Below are positions 41,815 through 54,164 of a stretch of 64,000 nt of DNA, one piece after another. Each line of letters opens with the position of its first letter. The first letter of the stretch is position 1. The stretch spans positions 1 through 64,000 of the forward strand of contig JBJXFB010000032.1 of the NCBI GenBank assembly GCA_046155895.1, written 5' to 3'. The notes beneath the pieces are model-generated. The model saw only the letters and a list, made by a program, of their open reading frames with translations. It searched no databases and was not told the DNA's origin. The position numbers and the translations under genes are program-made. Source of the stretch: DASYPQ01 sp046155895. Lineage in GTDB: Bacteria; Planctomycetota; UBA1135; GCA-002686595.

Positions 41815-43214
41815 TTGCGCTGGAAGATGTGCACGGCCATCCCGTGCACCGCTTCGGCCGCCTCCATCATCACTTCGGGCAGGGTCGGGTGCGCGTGGAT
41901 CGTCCGTGCGAGGTCCTCCGCCGTCGCCCCCATCTCGATCGCGAGCGCGGCTTCCGCGATCAGCTCGGTGACCTCGGGGCCGACCATGTGCACGCCGAGC
42001 ACCTCGTCGGACTTCGCGTCGGCGACGACCTTCACGAAACCGTCGGTCTCCATCAGGCTCATCGCGCGTCCCGACGCGGCGAAAGGGAACGAGCCGGTCT
42101 TGCACGCGATTCCCTTCGACTGGCACTGCTCCTCGGTCAAGCCGACCGAGGCCATCTCGGGCGAAGTGAAGATGACCGCGGGCACGCAGCGCGCGTCGTA
42201 GGCTTCCTTCCTGCCCGCGATCACGGCCGCGGCCACGAGACCCTCGCGGCTGCCCTTGTGCGCGAGCATCGGCTGCCCGGCGATGTCGCCGACGGCGTAG
42301 ACGTTCGGCACGCTCGTCCGCATCTGCGCGTCGACCTTCAGGAATCCCTTCGGATCCGTCGCGAGGCCGATCTTGTCGAGCGCCAACCCTTCGCTGTACG
42401 GCCGCCGGCCGACGGTCGAGAGGATCTGGTCGCACACGATCTCGCTCTCGCCGGCCTTGCCCTTCAGCTTCACGTGGCTCTTCGAGCCGCGGCGCTCGAA
42501 TCCCTGCGCGAAGGTCTCCGTCCGGAGCTCGATCCCCATCTTCTTCATGGAGCGCTCGATGGCCTTGACGCAGTCCGTCTCCTGCCCTGGCAGCGCGCCG
42601 GCCGTCGCCTCGATCACGGTGACCTTGCTCCCGAGCCGGCGGTACATCATCCCGAGCTCGAGCCCGATGTATCCCCCGCCGATCACGACGAGGTGCTCGG
42701 GAATCCGCTTCGGGGCGAGCGCGCCGGTCGACGACCATACGACGTCCTCGTCGAAGGCGAATCCCGGGATCGCGATCGGGACCGATCCCGTCGCGATGAC
42801 GAATTCGTCGGCTTCGACGGTCTGCGTCCCCTCCTTCGACTTCACCTGGATCCGCTTGCGGTCGACGAAGCTCGCCTGACCCATCAGAACCGTCGCCTTG
42901 TGGTTCTTGAGCAGCCCGCCCACGCCTCCCGTCAGCTTCGCGACGATGCCGGACTTCCAGTCGACGAGCTTCCTCACGTCGAGGCGGACGTTCTCGGCCG
43001 TGATCCCCATCGCGGCGGCCTCGCCGATCCTATGGAAGAGCGCTCCCGCGGCGATCAGGGCCTTCGAGGGGATGCAGCCGACGTTGAGGCAGGTCCCGCC
43101 GAGGAACTCCTTCTCGACGACGGTGACCTGCTGGCCGAGCTGCGCGAGCCGGATGGCGCACACGTAGCCGGCCGGACCGGCGCCGATGACGACGACCTTC
43201 TTCTGGGGGGCCAT
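41811..43214 (-). CDS. lpdA: Dihydrolipoyl dehydrogenase (E3)
   Basis: A 467-residue FAD-linked disulfide reductase that reoxidises dihydrolipoyl groups of 2-oxoacid dehydrogenases. It shows the FAD motif VVVIGAGPAGYVCAIR, the redox disulfide GGTCLNVGCIPSK (Cys42 and Cys47), the NAD-binding VVIGGGYIGLELG, the second FAD motif VYAVGDIAGQPMLAHK, and the C-terminal HAHPTLPE with the catalytic His. AGGAAGG precedes the ATG. It is coupled to lipB, and serves the E1-E2 genes found about 5 kb away. Confidence 0.96.
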   Translation of the reverse strand: MAPQKKVVVIGAGPAGYVCAIRLAQLGQQVTVVEKEFLGGTCLNVGCIPSKALIAAGALFHRIGEAAAMGITAENVRLDVRKLVDWKSGIVAKLTGGVGGLLKNHKATVLMGQASFVDRKRIQVKSKEGTQTVEADEFVIATGSVPIAIPGFAFDEDVVWSSTGALAPKRIPEHLVVIGGGYIGLELGMMYRRLGSKVTVIEATAGALPGQETDCVKAIERSMKKMGIELRTETFAQGFERRGSKSHVKLKGKAGESEIVCDQILSTVGRRPYSEGLALDKIGLATDPKGFLKVDAQMRTSVPNVYAVGDIAGQPMLAHKGSREGLVAAAVIAGRKEAYDARCVPAVIFTSPEMASVGLTEEQCQSKGIACKTGSFPFAASGRAMSLMETDGFVKVVADAKSDEVLGVHMVGPEVTELIAEAALAIEMGATAEDLARTIHAHPTLPEVMMEAAEAVHGMAVHIFQRK

Positions 43215-43360
43215 GGGTCCTTCCTGGGGAGCCTCGGGATCGCGAAAGGGCGCAGAGCATAGTCCATGCGGACGCGATCCGCCTCCATCCGGCGGGCTCT
43301 GCGCGGGGATGAACTCCGCCGCTCGCGCGTGTAGTCTCTCCGCGCTCGATCCACGACAGC

Positions 43361-43999
43361 ATGCCCGCGGAAGCCACAGTCCGAACCCACTGCCCCAACT
43401 GCGGAGCGAAGATCCACCGGCAGGATCTGTCGCTGTGCGCCTACTGCGCGAGCCCGCTTTCGCTCGGCGGCGCGATCGACACGAAGGGCGACGAGACGGC
43501 CCAGCGCGTGGCGCGGCTGCGGGAGCACGCGTCGTTCGCAGCGGCGATGGCCTGGACGCCGCGGGACCCGGAGGACCAGCAGCGCGCGAAGGGCGTGCGG
43601 ATGCTGGCGTGGGTGATGTTCCTGGTCGGGATCGCGATCTTCACAGTCGCGGTCGCCAAGGCTGGCGGCTTTCCCTCCGCGGGAACCCCGCTCTTGTATG
43701 CGGCTCTGTCGGTCGCTCTGGCGGTCCTGCTGCTGATGACCTCGAGAGTCCTGCGGAAGAAGGGATCGACGCTTCCGTTGTTGCGCCGCCCCTGCATCGT
43801 CGTGGTGCGCCGCAGCGAGACCCAGCAGAAGAAGGGTGTGGGCGCGACGATCTACTACTTCACGCTCCACTTCGACGACGGCAGCGAAGGCGAGTTCCGG
43901 TGGCCCGGACAGGGGACGCTGTACGAGCCGATGCCGAACGGGACGACGGGCGTCGCGTACACGCGCGGGGATCGGTTGCTGGAGTTCCGGAAGCTCTGA
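43361..43999 (+). CDS. Zinc-ribbon membrane protein of unknown function
   Basis: A 212-residue protein. The N-terminus has a zinc ribbon, CPNCGAKIHRQDLSLCAYC, then about 45 polar residues, two membrane helices (VRMLAWVMFLVGIAIFTVAVA and LLYAALSVALAVLLLM) and a C-terminal domain starting PCIVVVRRSETQQKKG that looks beta-rich (YYFTLHFDDGSEGEFRWPG, GVAYTRGDRLLEFRKL), similar to small domains near DUF3592-like proteins. The function is unknown. A TAGTCT hexamer at 43332-43337 could be its -10 box; no ribosome-binding site is obvious. Confidence 0.75.
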   Translation: MPAEATVRTHCPNCGAKIHRQDLSLCAYCASPLSLGGAIDTKGDETAQRVARLREHASFAAAMAWTPRDPEDQQRAKGVRMLAWVMFLVGIAIFTVAVAKAGGFPSAGTPLLYAALSVALAVLLLMTSRVLRKKGSTLPLLRRPCIVVVRRSETQQKKGVGATIYYFTLHFDDGSEGEFRWPGQGTLYEPMPNGTTGVAYTRGDRLLEFRKL

Positions 44000-44021
44000 G
44001 GGCGAAGTGGGTCGATCGAGG

Positions 44022-44348
44022 TCACGCGGCTCGCGAGCCGATGATCCGCCCCAGGTCCTTGCGCGTCGCGCCTAGGGCAAGAAGCGTGCGGACGAGAAGG
44101 TCGATCGAGACGAGCCGGTCGCCAGCCTCCATCTTGGCCACGCGCGACTGGCTGGAACGGATACGTCTGGCGACTTGGGCTTGCGTCCAGCCGCGCCTGG
44201 CTCGAAGACGTCTCAGAGCGATGACGAGGTTCACCTTGATTTCGATGAAGGCGTCCTCCTCGGCTGTTAGACCCAGGAATTCGGCCGCCGAGCCGAATTT
44301 CCAGCCGGCAGCCTCCAGTCGGTCGCGCTTCGCCTTGTTCATGATCAT
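44022..44348 (-). CDS. HigA-like helix-turn-helix antitoxin
   Basis: A 108-residue XRE-type protein. The helix-turn-helix is in RRGWTQAQVARRIRSSQSRVAKMEAGDR (about residues 55-82), preceded by an AEFLGLTAEEDAFIEIKVNL segment that is usual in antitoxins paired with Gp49/HigB toxins. The ATG at 44348 overlaps the toxin stop as ATGA. It should neutralise the toxin and repress the shared promoter. The order toxin first, antitoxin second is the HigBA layout. Confidence 0.88.
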   Translation of the reverse strand: MIMNKAKRDRLEAAGWKFGSAAEFLGLTAEEDAFIEIKVNLVIALRRLRARRGWTQAQVARRIRSSQSRVAKMEAGDRLVSIDLLVRTLLALGATRKDLGRIIGSRAA

Positions 44349-44668
44349 GCTCCCGATGCCTGCTCCGAGTCGTATCGCTGCAATCGTCGTTGACACACCT
44401 CGATGACGGACCAGGGAGTCTGGCGAGTCCGCTTGGCGAACACGTCCAGGATCAAGATCGCCTCAGGATCGATCCGGTACATGATTCTCCAGTCGTGCCC
44501 GATGTCCCGCACACGTAGCTCGTGACAGCGCTTGCCGATCGAAGGCATCGGTCTGGACTTCGGCATCCCCAGTAACTCTCCCTTCTGAAGCATCCACAGC
44601 AGGAAGCCTGCCTCTCGGCGAGCTTCGTTCGAGAATGGTGGACTTCGGATGATTCCGCCCAGCCACAC
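44345..44668 (-). CDS. HigB/Gp49-like toxin
   Basis: A 107-residue RelE-superfamily toxin of the phage Gp49-like type: SPPFSNEARREAGFLLWMLQKGE, MPKSRPMPSIGKRCHELRV, and HDWRIMYRIDPEAILILDVFAKRT, the signature end of these ribosome-dependent mRNA interferases. The frame stays open to 44812, but the GTG at 44668 was chosen. It has GGAGAAG six bases upstream, gives the normal family length, and lies downstream of a promoter that would sit inside the longer frame. The surrounding DNA is less GC-rich than its neighbours, consistent with recent transfer. Confidence 0.82.
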   Translation of the reverse strand: MWLGGIIRSPPFSNEARREAGFLLWMLQKGELLGMPKSRPMPSIGKRCHELRVRDIGHDWRIMYRIDPEAILILDVFAKRTRQTPWSVIEVCQRRLQRYDSEQASGA

Positions 44669-44700
44669 GAGAGGCTTCTCCGGCGGCTGGCCGAATGGGG

Positions 44701-44728
44701 AGTGTATGTCAATTTTGATATAGGTCAA
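44701..44728 (-). promoter_or_regulatory. Promoter of the toxin-antitoxin pair
   Basis: On the minus strand TTGACC (44728-44723) and TACACT (44706-44701) are 16 bases apart in a locally AT-rich stretch. Transcription would begin near 44694, about 26 bases before the toxin GTG at 44668. The HTH antitoxin is the likely repressor. Confidence 0.6.
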
Positions 44729-44903
44729 GAGAGTGCCTCGGAGCTTCACCCCCAAGCCGGACTCACTCCTCGAGACAGGGTTTCCTGGGATCTCCCTTTT
44801 CTTCCGCGCCATGATCAGCCCGAGCGACGCGCGGGCGAGCGGGCCACAAGGGAGCTTCCCAAGGGCCCTGCGGTGATAGGCTGCCCCCGACGTCATCCCC
44901 GAC

Positions 44904-48788
<3,885 letters not shown>

Positions 48789-48796
48789 GCGAAAGG

Positions 48797-49906
48797 CTAG
48801 AGCGGGAACGCCCCGTCGCCTTTTTGCGCGTGCCCGAGCCGCTCGGCGACCGCGATGAAGCGGTTGTACTGCCGCTTCAGGTGCGCCGGAACGTCCGCGT
48901 AGACGTCCTCGACGAGCGTCCGCAGCGCCATGGGCGGCGCCGACTCCTGCCGGTGGATCTCCGCGTCGATCTCGGCGAAGCGCTCGGCCTCGATGCGGGC
49001 TCTCTCCCCCTTGGCGAGCGCGCCGCGCGCGAGGAGGTAGCGCTCGAGCCGATCGATCGGATCGCGCGCGGCCCAGCTCTCGACCTCGGCCGCGTCGCGG
49101 TACTTCGTCGGGTCGTCGGAGCTCGAGTGGCCGAGCATGCGGTAGCTCTTCAGGACGACGAGCGTCGGTCCGCCGCCCTTCCGGGCGCGCTCGACGGCCG
49201 TTGCGGTCGCCTGGAAGCACGCGAGCGCGTCGTTGCCGTCCACGTCGACGCCCGGGATGCCGTAGGCGTCGCCCTTCGCCGCGAAGCTCTCCGCCGCCGT
49301 CTGGTCGGAGGAAGCGACGGAGATCGCCCAGCCGTTGTCGACGCAGACGAAGACGACGGGGACCTTCCACACGCCGGCGAAGTTGAGCCCGCTGTGGAAT
49401 CCGTTCGACGAGGTCGCGCCGTCGCCGAAGTAGACCGCGTGCACGGCGTCCTCCCCGCGGAACTTCGTCGCGTACGCCGCGCCGACGCCGTGCGGGATCT
49501 GCGTGCCGATGACCGAGGACCAGCTCGGGTAGTGCGTCCCCTTGTGCTGGAAGTGGTTGCACATCTGCCGCCCCTTCGCCGTGTCGTTGCCGTTGCAGTA
49601 CATCTGCGCGATGTACTCGGCGAGCGGGAGGCCGCGCATGAGCGCAGCGCCGCCTTCACGCAGACCCGACCACAGCCAGTCACGCGGCTCGAGCGCGAAC
49701 GCGGAGCCGAGGATCGCGGCCTCGAGGCCCTTCGCCGTGCCGACGAAGCCGACACGCCCGGCGCGCTGGAGCTTGAGCATGCGCTCGTCGAGGCAGCGCA
49801 GGCGCAGCATGTGGACGAAGAGGTCCTTGGCACGGTCGTCGGGGAGCGGCGGGCGCCCAGCGTGGAGCGTTCCGTCCTGATCGACGAGATGCTGGGGGGA
49901 ACCCAT
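48797..49906 (-). CDS. 2-oxoacid dehydrogenase E1 alpha subunit, second copy
   Basis: A 369-residue thiamine-diphosphate-dependent dehydrogenase subunit. The TPP motif spans GDGATSSNGFHSGLNFAGV (about residues 158-177) to DNGWAIS, and the phosphorylation-loop-like GHSSSDDPTKYRDAAE follows. It closely resembles the copy at 53037-54164 but has no beta-subunit gene of its own next to it. Its order (last in the cluster, after E2) is unusual. It could form an alternative complex with the shared E1 beta, or act on a different 2-oxo acid. The start ATG is at 49906. Confidence 0.9.
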   Translation of the reverse strand: MGSPQHLVDQDGTLHAGRPPLPDDRAKDLFVHMLRLRCLDERMLKLQRAGRVGFVGTAKGLEAAILGSAFALEPRDWLWSGLREGGAALMRGLPLAEYIAQMYCNGNDTAKGRQMCNHFQHKGTHYPSWSSVIGTQIPHGVGAAYATKFRGEDAVHAVYFGDGATSSNGFHSGLNFAGVWKVPVVFVCVDNGWAISVASSDQTAAESFAAKGDAYGIPGVDVDGNDALACFQATATAVERARKGGGPTLVVLKSYRMLGHSSSDDPTKYRDAAEVESWAARDPIDRLERYLLARGALAKGERARIEAERFAEIDAEIHRQESAPPMALRTLVEDVYADVPAHLKRQYNRFIAVAERLGHAQKGDGAFPL

Positions 49907-49919
49907 CTCGGTCCGCGCG

Positions 49920-50051
49920 CTACGACTTCGGCCTGCTCGGCTTCTTGCCGCTGGCCTTGACGATCCTGCCTGCGTACTTGCCGCGCACCCCCTTCGAGAA
50001 GTCGTACTCGGGACGCATGTCGCGGTCGACCGGCTTCTTGCGCTTGCTCAT
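49920..50051 (-). CDS. Small basic DFSKG-type protein
   Basis: A 43-residue protein, MSKRKKPVDRDMRPEYDFSK followed by GVRGKYAGR. The EYDFSKGVRGKY motif occurs in many short uncharacterised bacterial proteins, some next to toxin genes, but I cannot name a function. The ATG at 50051 overlaps the stop of the upstream membrane protein as ATGA, which supports it as a true gene. The remaining residues are Lys/Arg-rich. Confidence 0.6.
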   Translation of the reverse strand: MSKRKKPVDRDMRPEYDFSKGVRGKYAGRIVKASGKKPSRPKS

Positions 50052-50344
50052 GAGTTCTTCATTGGGTCGATGCCGTCCACTGCGACAGGCGTCCTGAGCG
50101 TCGAGTGATGCAGCGCCCAGTAGAGGGCCACGCCTGCGACGCTCGAGATGAGCGCCGTGAGCGCCCAGGTGAACGGATTGACGAACATCAACCTTGCCCT
50201 TGGTCGCTGGACCTGTTCGGCGTCCCGGTAGACGGCGATCGCGAAGGCCACGTGCACGAGAAAAGCCAGCGTGGCCCAAGTAATCGCGAAGACGACGAGC
50301 ACTCCACCGGGAATGCCCGTCCCGCTCAGGTCCGTAATCTCCAT
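50048..50344 (-). CDS. Two-helix membrane protein of unknown function
   Basis: A 98-residue protein with two hydrophobic helices (GVLVVFAITWATLAFLVHVAFAIAVY and FTWALTALISSVAGVALYWALHHS) joined by a polar loop (RDAEQVQRPRARLMFVNP). It looks like a phospholipase-D-nuclease N-type small membrane protein in layout, though the motif is not clear. It follows the E2 gene and overlaps the small DFSKG gene, so it is probably a member of the same transcript. The larger open frame above it belongs to E2's other frame and is not coding. Confidence 0.7.
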   Translation of the reverse strand: MEITDLSGTGIPGGVLVVFAITWATLAFLVHVAFAIAVYRDAEQVQRPRARLMFVNPFTWALTALISSVAGVALYWALHHSTLRTPVAVDGIDPMKNS

Positions 50345-50376
50345 CGTGAGCCTCCCTCGCCTGGTTGCCGACGTCG

Positions 50377-52008
50377 CTAGAGCGCCATGAGCCCCGGATT
50401 CTCGAGCAGCTTCTTCAGGTGCACGAGGAACCTCGCCGCGTTCGCGCCGTCCGTCAGGCGGTGATCGACGCTGCACGAGAGGTTCATGTACTGCCGCACC
50501 TCGATCCGATCCCCCTGCGGCGTCTCGACGACTCCCGGCCGCTTCACGATCCGGTGCACGCCGAGGATCGCGATGTCGGGGAAGTTGATGATCGGCGTCG
50601 CCAGGATCCCGCCGATGTTGCCGGCGTTCGTGATCGAGAACGTGCTGCCCTTGAGCTCCTCGGGCTTCACCTTGCCGGTCCGCGTGCGTTCGGCGAGCTC
50701 GTTCAGCTCCGCGGCGAGCTGGAGGACGCCCTTCGACTGCACCTCGCGGATCACCGGCACGATCAATCCCGTCGGCGTGTCGGCCGCGATCCCGAGGTTC
50801 ACGTAGGCGTAGGTGACGATCTCCCCCTTCGCCTCGTCGAGGTGCCCGTTCAGCTCGGGGAACTTCGCGAGCCCGAGCGCGGTCGCCTTCATGATGAAGG
50901 GCATGTAGGTGACCTTGACGTTCGACTCCGCGCCGAGCGCTTTCGCCTGCTCGCGGAGCTTCACGAGGTCGGTGACGTCGACCTCCTCGACGACAGTGAA
51001 GTGCGCGGCGGTCTGCTTGGAGCGCACCATCGCCTCGGCGATCTTCCGGCGCACGCCGCGGAAGGGGGTGCGCGTCTCGCGCTCCCCCGGGGCAAACGCC
51101 ATCGCTGCGGCCGGAGCGGGACGCCCTGCCGGAACCGCGGCGGCAGTCGGCGCCGCGGCGCCCGAATTCGCGTGCTTCTCGACATCGGATCGTCGCACGA
51201 TCCCGTTCCGGCCGGAGCCGGACACCGCAGCGAGGTCGATCCCGAGCTCTCGCGCGAGCCTGCGAGCGCTCGGCACGGCCAGCACCTTGTCGTCGGCGCG
51301 GCTCGTCGCGGGAGCGCGCGGCGTCGCGGCGGTCCCCACCGAGGCGGAGACGAGCTCTTTCGCGGCCGGCGCGGCGACGGGGCGGGCGGGCGCGGCCTGC
51401 GTCGCAGCCGCGGTCGTCAGCGAGAAGATCACCTTGCCGACGGGAACCGTCTCGCCCTCCTTCGCGAGGATGCGCGTGATGCGGCCCGCAGCGGGCGCGG
51501 GCACTTCGACCGTCGCCTTGTCGGTCATCACCTCGACGACGGACTGGTGCTCCTTCACCTCGTCGCCGACCGCGACGAGCCACTTCACGATCTCGCCCTC
51601 GGCGATCCCCTCGCCGACGTCGGGCAGCTTGAAGTCGAGGATCGTGCCGGTCGCGGCCTGGACTGGCGCCTTCGCCGGGCTCGGCACCGCGGCCAGCGGA
51701 GGAGCGGGCGTCGCCGGCACAGGCGCAGCCGGCTTCGCGGCAGCCGCTGGCGCGGCGCGCGAAAGACCTCCCGCCGTGTCGAGCACGTAGATCACGCTCC
51801 CGACCGGCACCGTATCGCCCTCCTTCGCGCGCAGCTCCGTGATGCGCCCCGCCGCGGGCGCGGGGACCTCGACGGTCGCCTTGTCCGTCATCACCTCGAC
51901 GACCGACTGGTGCTCCTTGACCGTGTCGCCGGCCTTCACGAGCCACTTGACGATCTCGCCCTCCGCGATGCCTTCGCCGATGTCGGGCAGCTTGAACTCG
52001 ATGGCCAT
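50377..52008 (-). CDS. Dihydrolipoamide acyltransferase (E2) with two lipoyl domains
   Basis: A 543-residue core subunit of a 2-oxoacid dehydrogenase complex. Two almost identical lipoyl domains carry the target lysine in MTDKATVEVPAPAAG (Lys43 and Lys164), joined by Ala/Pro-rich linkers. A peripheral-subunit-binding domain (VPSARRLARELGIDLAAVSGSGRNGIV) and the catalytic domain follow, ending with the His-Asp motif SCSVDHRLTDGANAARF. Lipoyl groups would come from LipA and LipB. The neighbours E1 beta and E1 alpha suggest a branched-chain-type complex, though pyruvate cannot be excluded. Confidence 0.95.
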   Translation of the reverse strand: MAIEFKLPDIGEGIAEGEIVKWLVKAGDTVKEHQSVVEVMTDKATVEVPAPAAGRITELRAKEGDTVPVGSVIYVLDTAGGLSRAAPAAAAKPAAPVPATPAPPLAAVPSPAKAPVQAATGTILDFKLPDVGEGIAEGEIVKWLVAVGDEVKEHQSVVEVMTDKATVEVPAPAAGRITRILAKEGETVPVGKVIFSLTTAAATQAAPARPVAAPAAKELVSASVGTAATPRAPATSRADDKVLAVPSARRLARELGIDLAAVSGSGRNGIVRRSDVEKHANSGAAAPTAAAVPAGRPAPAAAMAFAPGERETRTPFRGVRRKIAEAMVRSKQTAAHFTVVEEVDVTDLVKLREQAKALGAESNVKVTYMPFIMKATALGLAKFPELNGHLDEAKGEIVTYAYVNLGIAADTPTGLIVPVIREVQSKGVLQLAAELNELAERTRTGKVKPEELKGSTFSITNAGNIGGILATPIINFPDIAILGVHRIVKRPGVVETPQGDRIEVRQYMNLSCSVDHRLTDGANAARFLVHLKKLLENPGLMAL

Positions 52009-52038
52009 CCGTGCGTCCTCCCGGGATTCCCGGGATCT

Positions 52039-53013
52039 CTAGAAGCCGTGGACGTGCTCGATCGCGTCGAGCACGCGCCGCTCGTCGGGGATGTAGTGGT
52101 GCTCGAGCGTGTTCGGGAAGGGCGTGTCGAAGCCCGTGACGCGCGCGATCGGCGACTCCATGTACTCGATCGCGTTCTCCGCGATCAGCGCGCTGATCTC
52201 GCCGCCGAACCCGCAGAAGCGCGGCGCCTCGTGGACGACGACCACGCGTCCGGTCCGCTTCGCCGCGTCGAGCACGCCCTCCTCGTCGAGGGGCAGCAGC
52301 GTCCGCAGGTCGACGATCAGCGCGTCGATGCCTTTCTCCGCGGCCTTCTCGGCCGCCTTGACGCACACCGGAACCATCGCGCCGTAGCAGAAGATCGTGA
52401 CGTCCTTGCCCTCGCGCACGGTGCGCAGCGTCGACAGCGGAACGGTGTAGTGTCCCTCGGGCACGTCGGCCTTCGTCGAGCGGTAGAGGGCCTTCGGCTC
52501 GAGGAAGAGGACGGGATCGGGATCCTCGATCGAGGCGATCAGGAGCCCCTTGGCGTCTTGCGGCGTCGACGGGATCACAACCTTGAGCCCGGGCGTGTGG
52601 CAGAAGTACGCCTCGCCCGATTGGCTGTGGTACAGGCCGCCGCGGATGCCGCCGCCGTAGGGCGTGCGGATCACCATCGGGGCGGTGTACTGGCCGCCCG
52701 AGCGGTAGCGGAGCTTGGCCGCCTCGCTCACGATCTGGTCGAAGGCCGGGAAGATGAAGTCCTGGAACTGGATCTCGGCGACCGGCCGCAAGCCGTTGAC
52801 CGCCATGCCGATCGCGGCGCCGACGATGCCGTCCTCGGAGAGCGGCGTGTCGAAGCAGCGCTTCACGCCGAACTCCTGCGTCAGCCCTTCGGTCGCGAGG
52901 AAGACGCCGCCCTTCGGACCGACGTCCTCGCCGAAGACGACGACGCTCGGATCCTTGCGCATCGCCGTCTTGAGGGCGTCGTTGACGGCTTGGACGAGGG
53001 TGAGGGTGGGCAT
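52039..53013 (-). CDS. 2-oxoacid dehydrogenase E1 beta subunit
   Basis: A 324-residue transketolase-fold subunit. It starts PTLTLVQAVNDALKTAMRKDP, has VVVFGEDVGPKGGVF and RCFDTPLSEDGIVGAAIGMA with the Glu that activates thiamine diphosphate, and ends FPNTLEHHYIPDERRVLDAI. The longer frame above it is the E1 alpha region in another register and is not used. It lies about 24 bases after the E1 alpha stop and 30 bases before the E2 start, the usual order alpha-beta-E2. Confidence 0.95.
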   Translation of the reverse strand: MPTLTLVQAVNDALKTAMRKDPSVVVFGEDVGPKGGVFLATEGLTQEFGVKRCFDTPLSEDGIVGAAIGMAVNGLRPVAEIQFQDFIFPAFDQIVSEAAKLRYRSGGQYTAPMVIRTPYGGGIRGGLYHSQSGEAYFCHTPGLKVVIPSTPQDAKGLLIASIEDPDPVLFLEPKALYRSTKADVPEGHYTVPLSTLRTVREGKDVTIFCYGAMVPVCVKAAEKAAEKGIDALIVDLRTLLPLDEEGVLDAAKRTGRVVVVHEAPRFCGFGGEISALIAENAIEYMESPIARVTGFDTPFPNTLEHHYIPDERRVLDAIEHVHGF

Positions 53014-53036
53014 GGGGTTCTGCGCAGTACTTCCAG

Positions 53037-54164
53037 TCAGAGCGGGAACTTGCCGTCCCCCGCTTCCGCCTCGCCGCGTCGGCGGGAGAGGTCGAACAGG
53101 AACTCCCCTTGCTTGCGGATGTGCGGCGGAACGTCGGCGTAGACGTCGGTGAAGATGGTCTCGAGTCCCGGGCGGGGCGTCGCTTGCGCCACCTGGACGG
53201 CCGCGTTGATCTCCTCGGTCGCCTCGGCCTCGATCTTCGGGCGAACGGATTCGCTCCAGAGCTTGCGCTTGGCGAGGAACCGCTCGAAGCGCGCGATCGG
53301 ATCGCGCCGTTCCCACTCGGCGAGCGTCTCCTTCGGAACGTAGCGGCTCGGATCGTCCGAGGTCGAGTGCCCGCCCATGCGGTACGTCACGGCTTCGATG
53401 AGTGTCGGGCCCTGGCCGGACCGCGCGCGCTCCGCCGCCTCGAGCACCGCCGCGCGCACCGCCAGCAGATCGTTCCCGTCGACCCGCACACCCGGCATCC
53501 CGTAAGCCTGCGCCTTGATCGCGAAGGTCTTGGAAGCCGTCTGCTGCTCGGTCGAGCAGGAGATCGCCCAGCCGTTGTTCTGGCACAAGAAGACGATCGG
53601 GGCCTTCCAGACTCCCGCGAAGTTCAAGCCGGAGTGGAAGCCCAGGCTCGAGGTCCCTCCGTCGCCGAAGCTCGCGAGGACGACGTCGTCCTGGCCGCGG
53701 AAGCTCGCGGCGTACGCCGCGCCGACGGCCTGGGGGATCTGCGTCCCGATCGGCGAGCTGATCGAGAAGAAATGGATCGGCTGCGCGGGCGGCGCGAAGC
53801 TGAAGTGCACCGGCATCTGACGGCCGCGCGCCGAGTCGAGCGCGTTGCCGTACATGTTGTGCATCATGTCGGCCATCGACACGCCGTGGTACAGCGCCAT
53901 GCCGAAGTCCCGGTAGCTCGGGAAGAACCAGTCGGTCTTCCGCAGCGCGCTCGCGGAGCCGACCTGCGTCGCCTCGATGCCCTTGTTCGGGATCGAGAAG
54001 CCGATGCGGCCGGACCGCTGGAGCTTCATGCACGTGTCGTCGAAGACGCGCGTGCGCAGCATGGTCCGGTAGGCGTGCAGGAGCTCGGCGTCGCTCATGC
54101 CCGGATCGTGGCCGTTGACGCCGCCATCGGGCTCGATGACGGTCAGAATCTGCGAAGCGCTCAT
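53037..54164 (-). CDS. 2-oxoacid dehydrogenase E1 alpha subunit, first copy
   Basis: A 375-residue thiamine-diphosphate-dependent subunit with GDGGTSSLGFHSGLNFAGV to NNGWAIS as TPP motif (about residues 164-195) and the regulatory-loop segment YRMGGHSTSDDPSRYVPKE, which is closer to branched-chain 2-oxoacid dehydrogenase than to pyruvate dehydrogenase. It decarboxylates 2-oxo acids and transfers the acyl group to E2. The ATG at 54164 forms an ATGA overlap with the methyltransferase stop, which decides the start. Together with E1 beta and E2 it forms the core operon. Confidence 0.95.
   Translation of the reverse strand: MSASQILTVIEPDGGVNGHDPGMSDAELLHAYRTMLRTRVFDDTCMKLQRSGRIGFSIPNKGIEATQVGSASALRKTDWFFPSYRDFGMALYHGVSMADMMHNMYGNALDSARGRQMPVHFSFAPPAQPIHFFSISSPIGTQIPQAVGAAYAASFRGQDDVVLASFGDGGTSSLGFHSGLNFAGVWKAPIVFLCQNNGWAISCSTEQQTASKTFAIKAQAYGMPGVRVDGNDLLAVRAAVLEAAERARSGQGPTLIEAVTYRMGGHSTSDDPSRYVPKETLAEWERRDPIARFERFLAKRKLWSESVRPKIEAEATEEINAAVQVAQATPRPGLETIFTDVYADVPPHIRKQGEFLFDLSRRRGEAEAGDGKFPL

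Noticed and set aside
39712..42201. An 829-codon plus-strand frame
   Set aside because: It runs antisense through the CNNM, lipB and lpdA genes, all of which have intact motifs; its composition is that of a shadow frame.
51471..51990. A mobile or repeat element, because two long similar DNA stretches occur here
   Set aside because: They are the two lipoyl domains of the E2 gene, a normal internal duplication.
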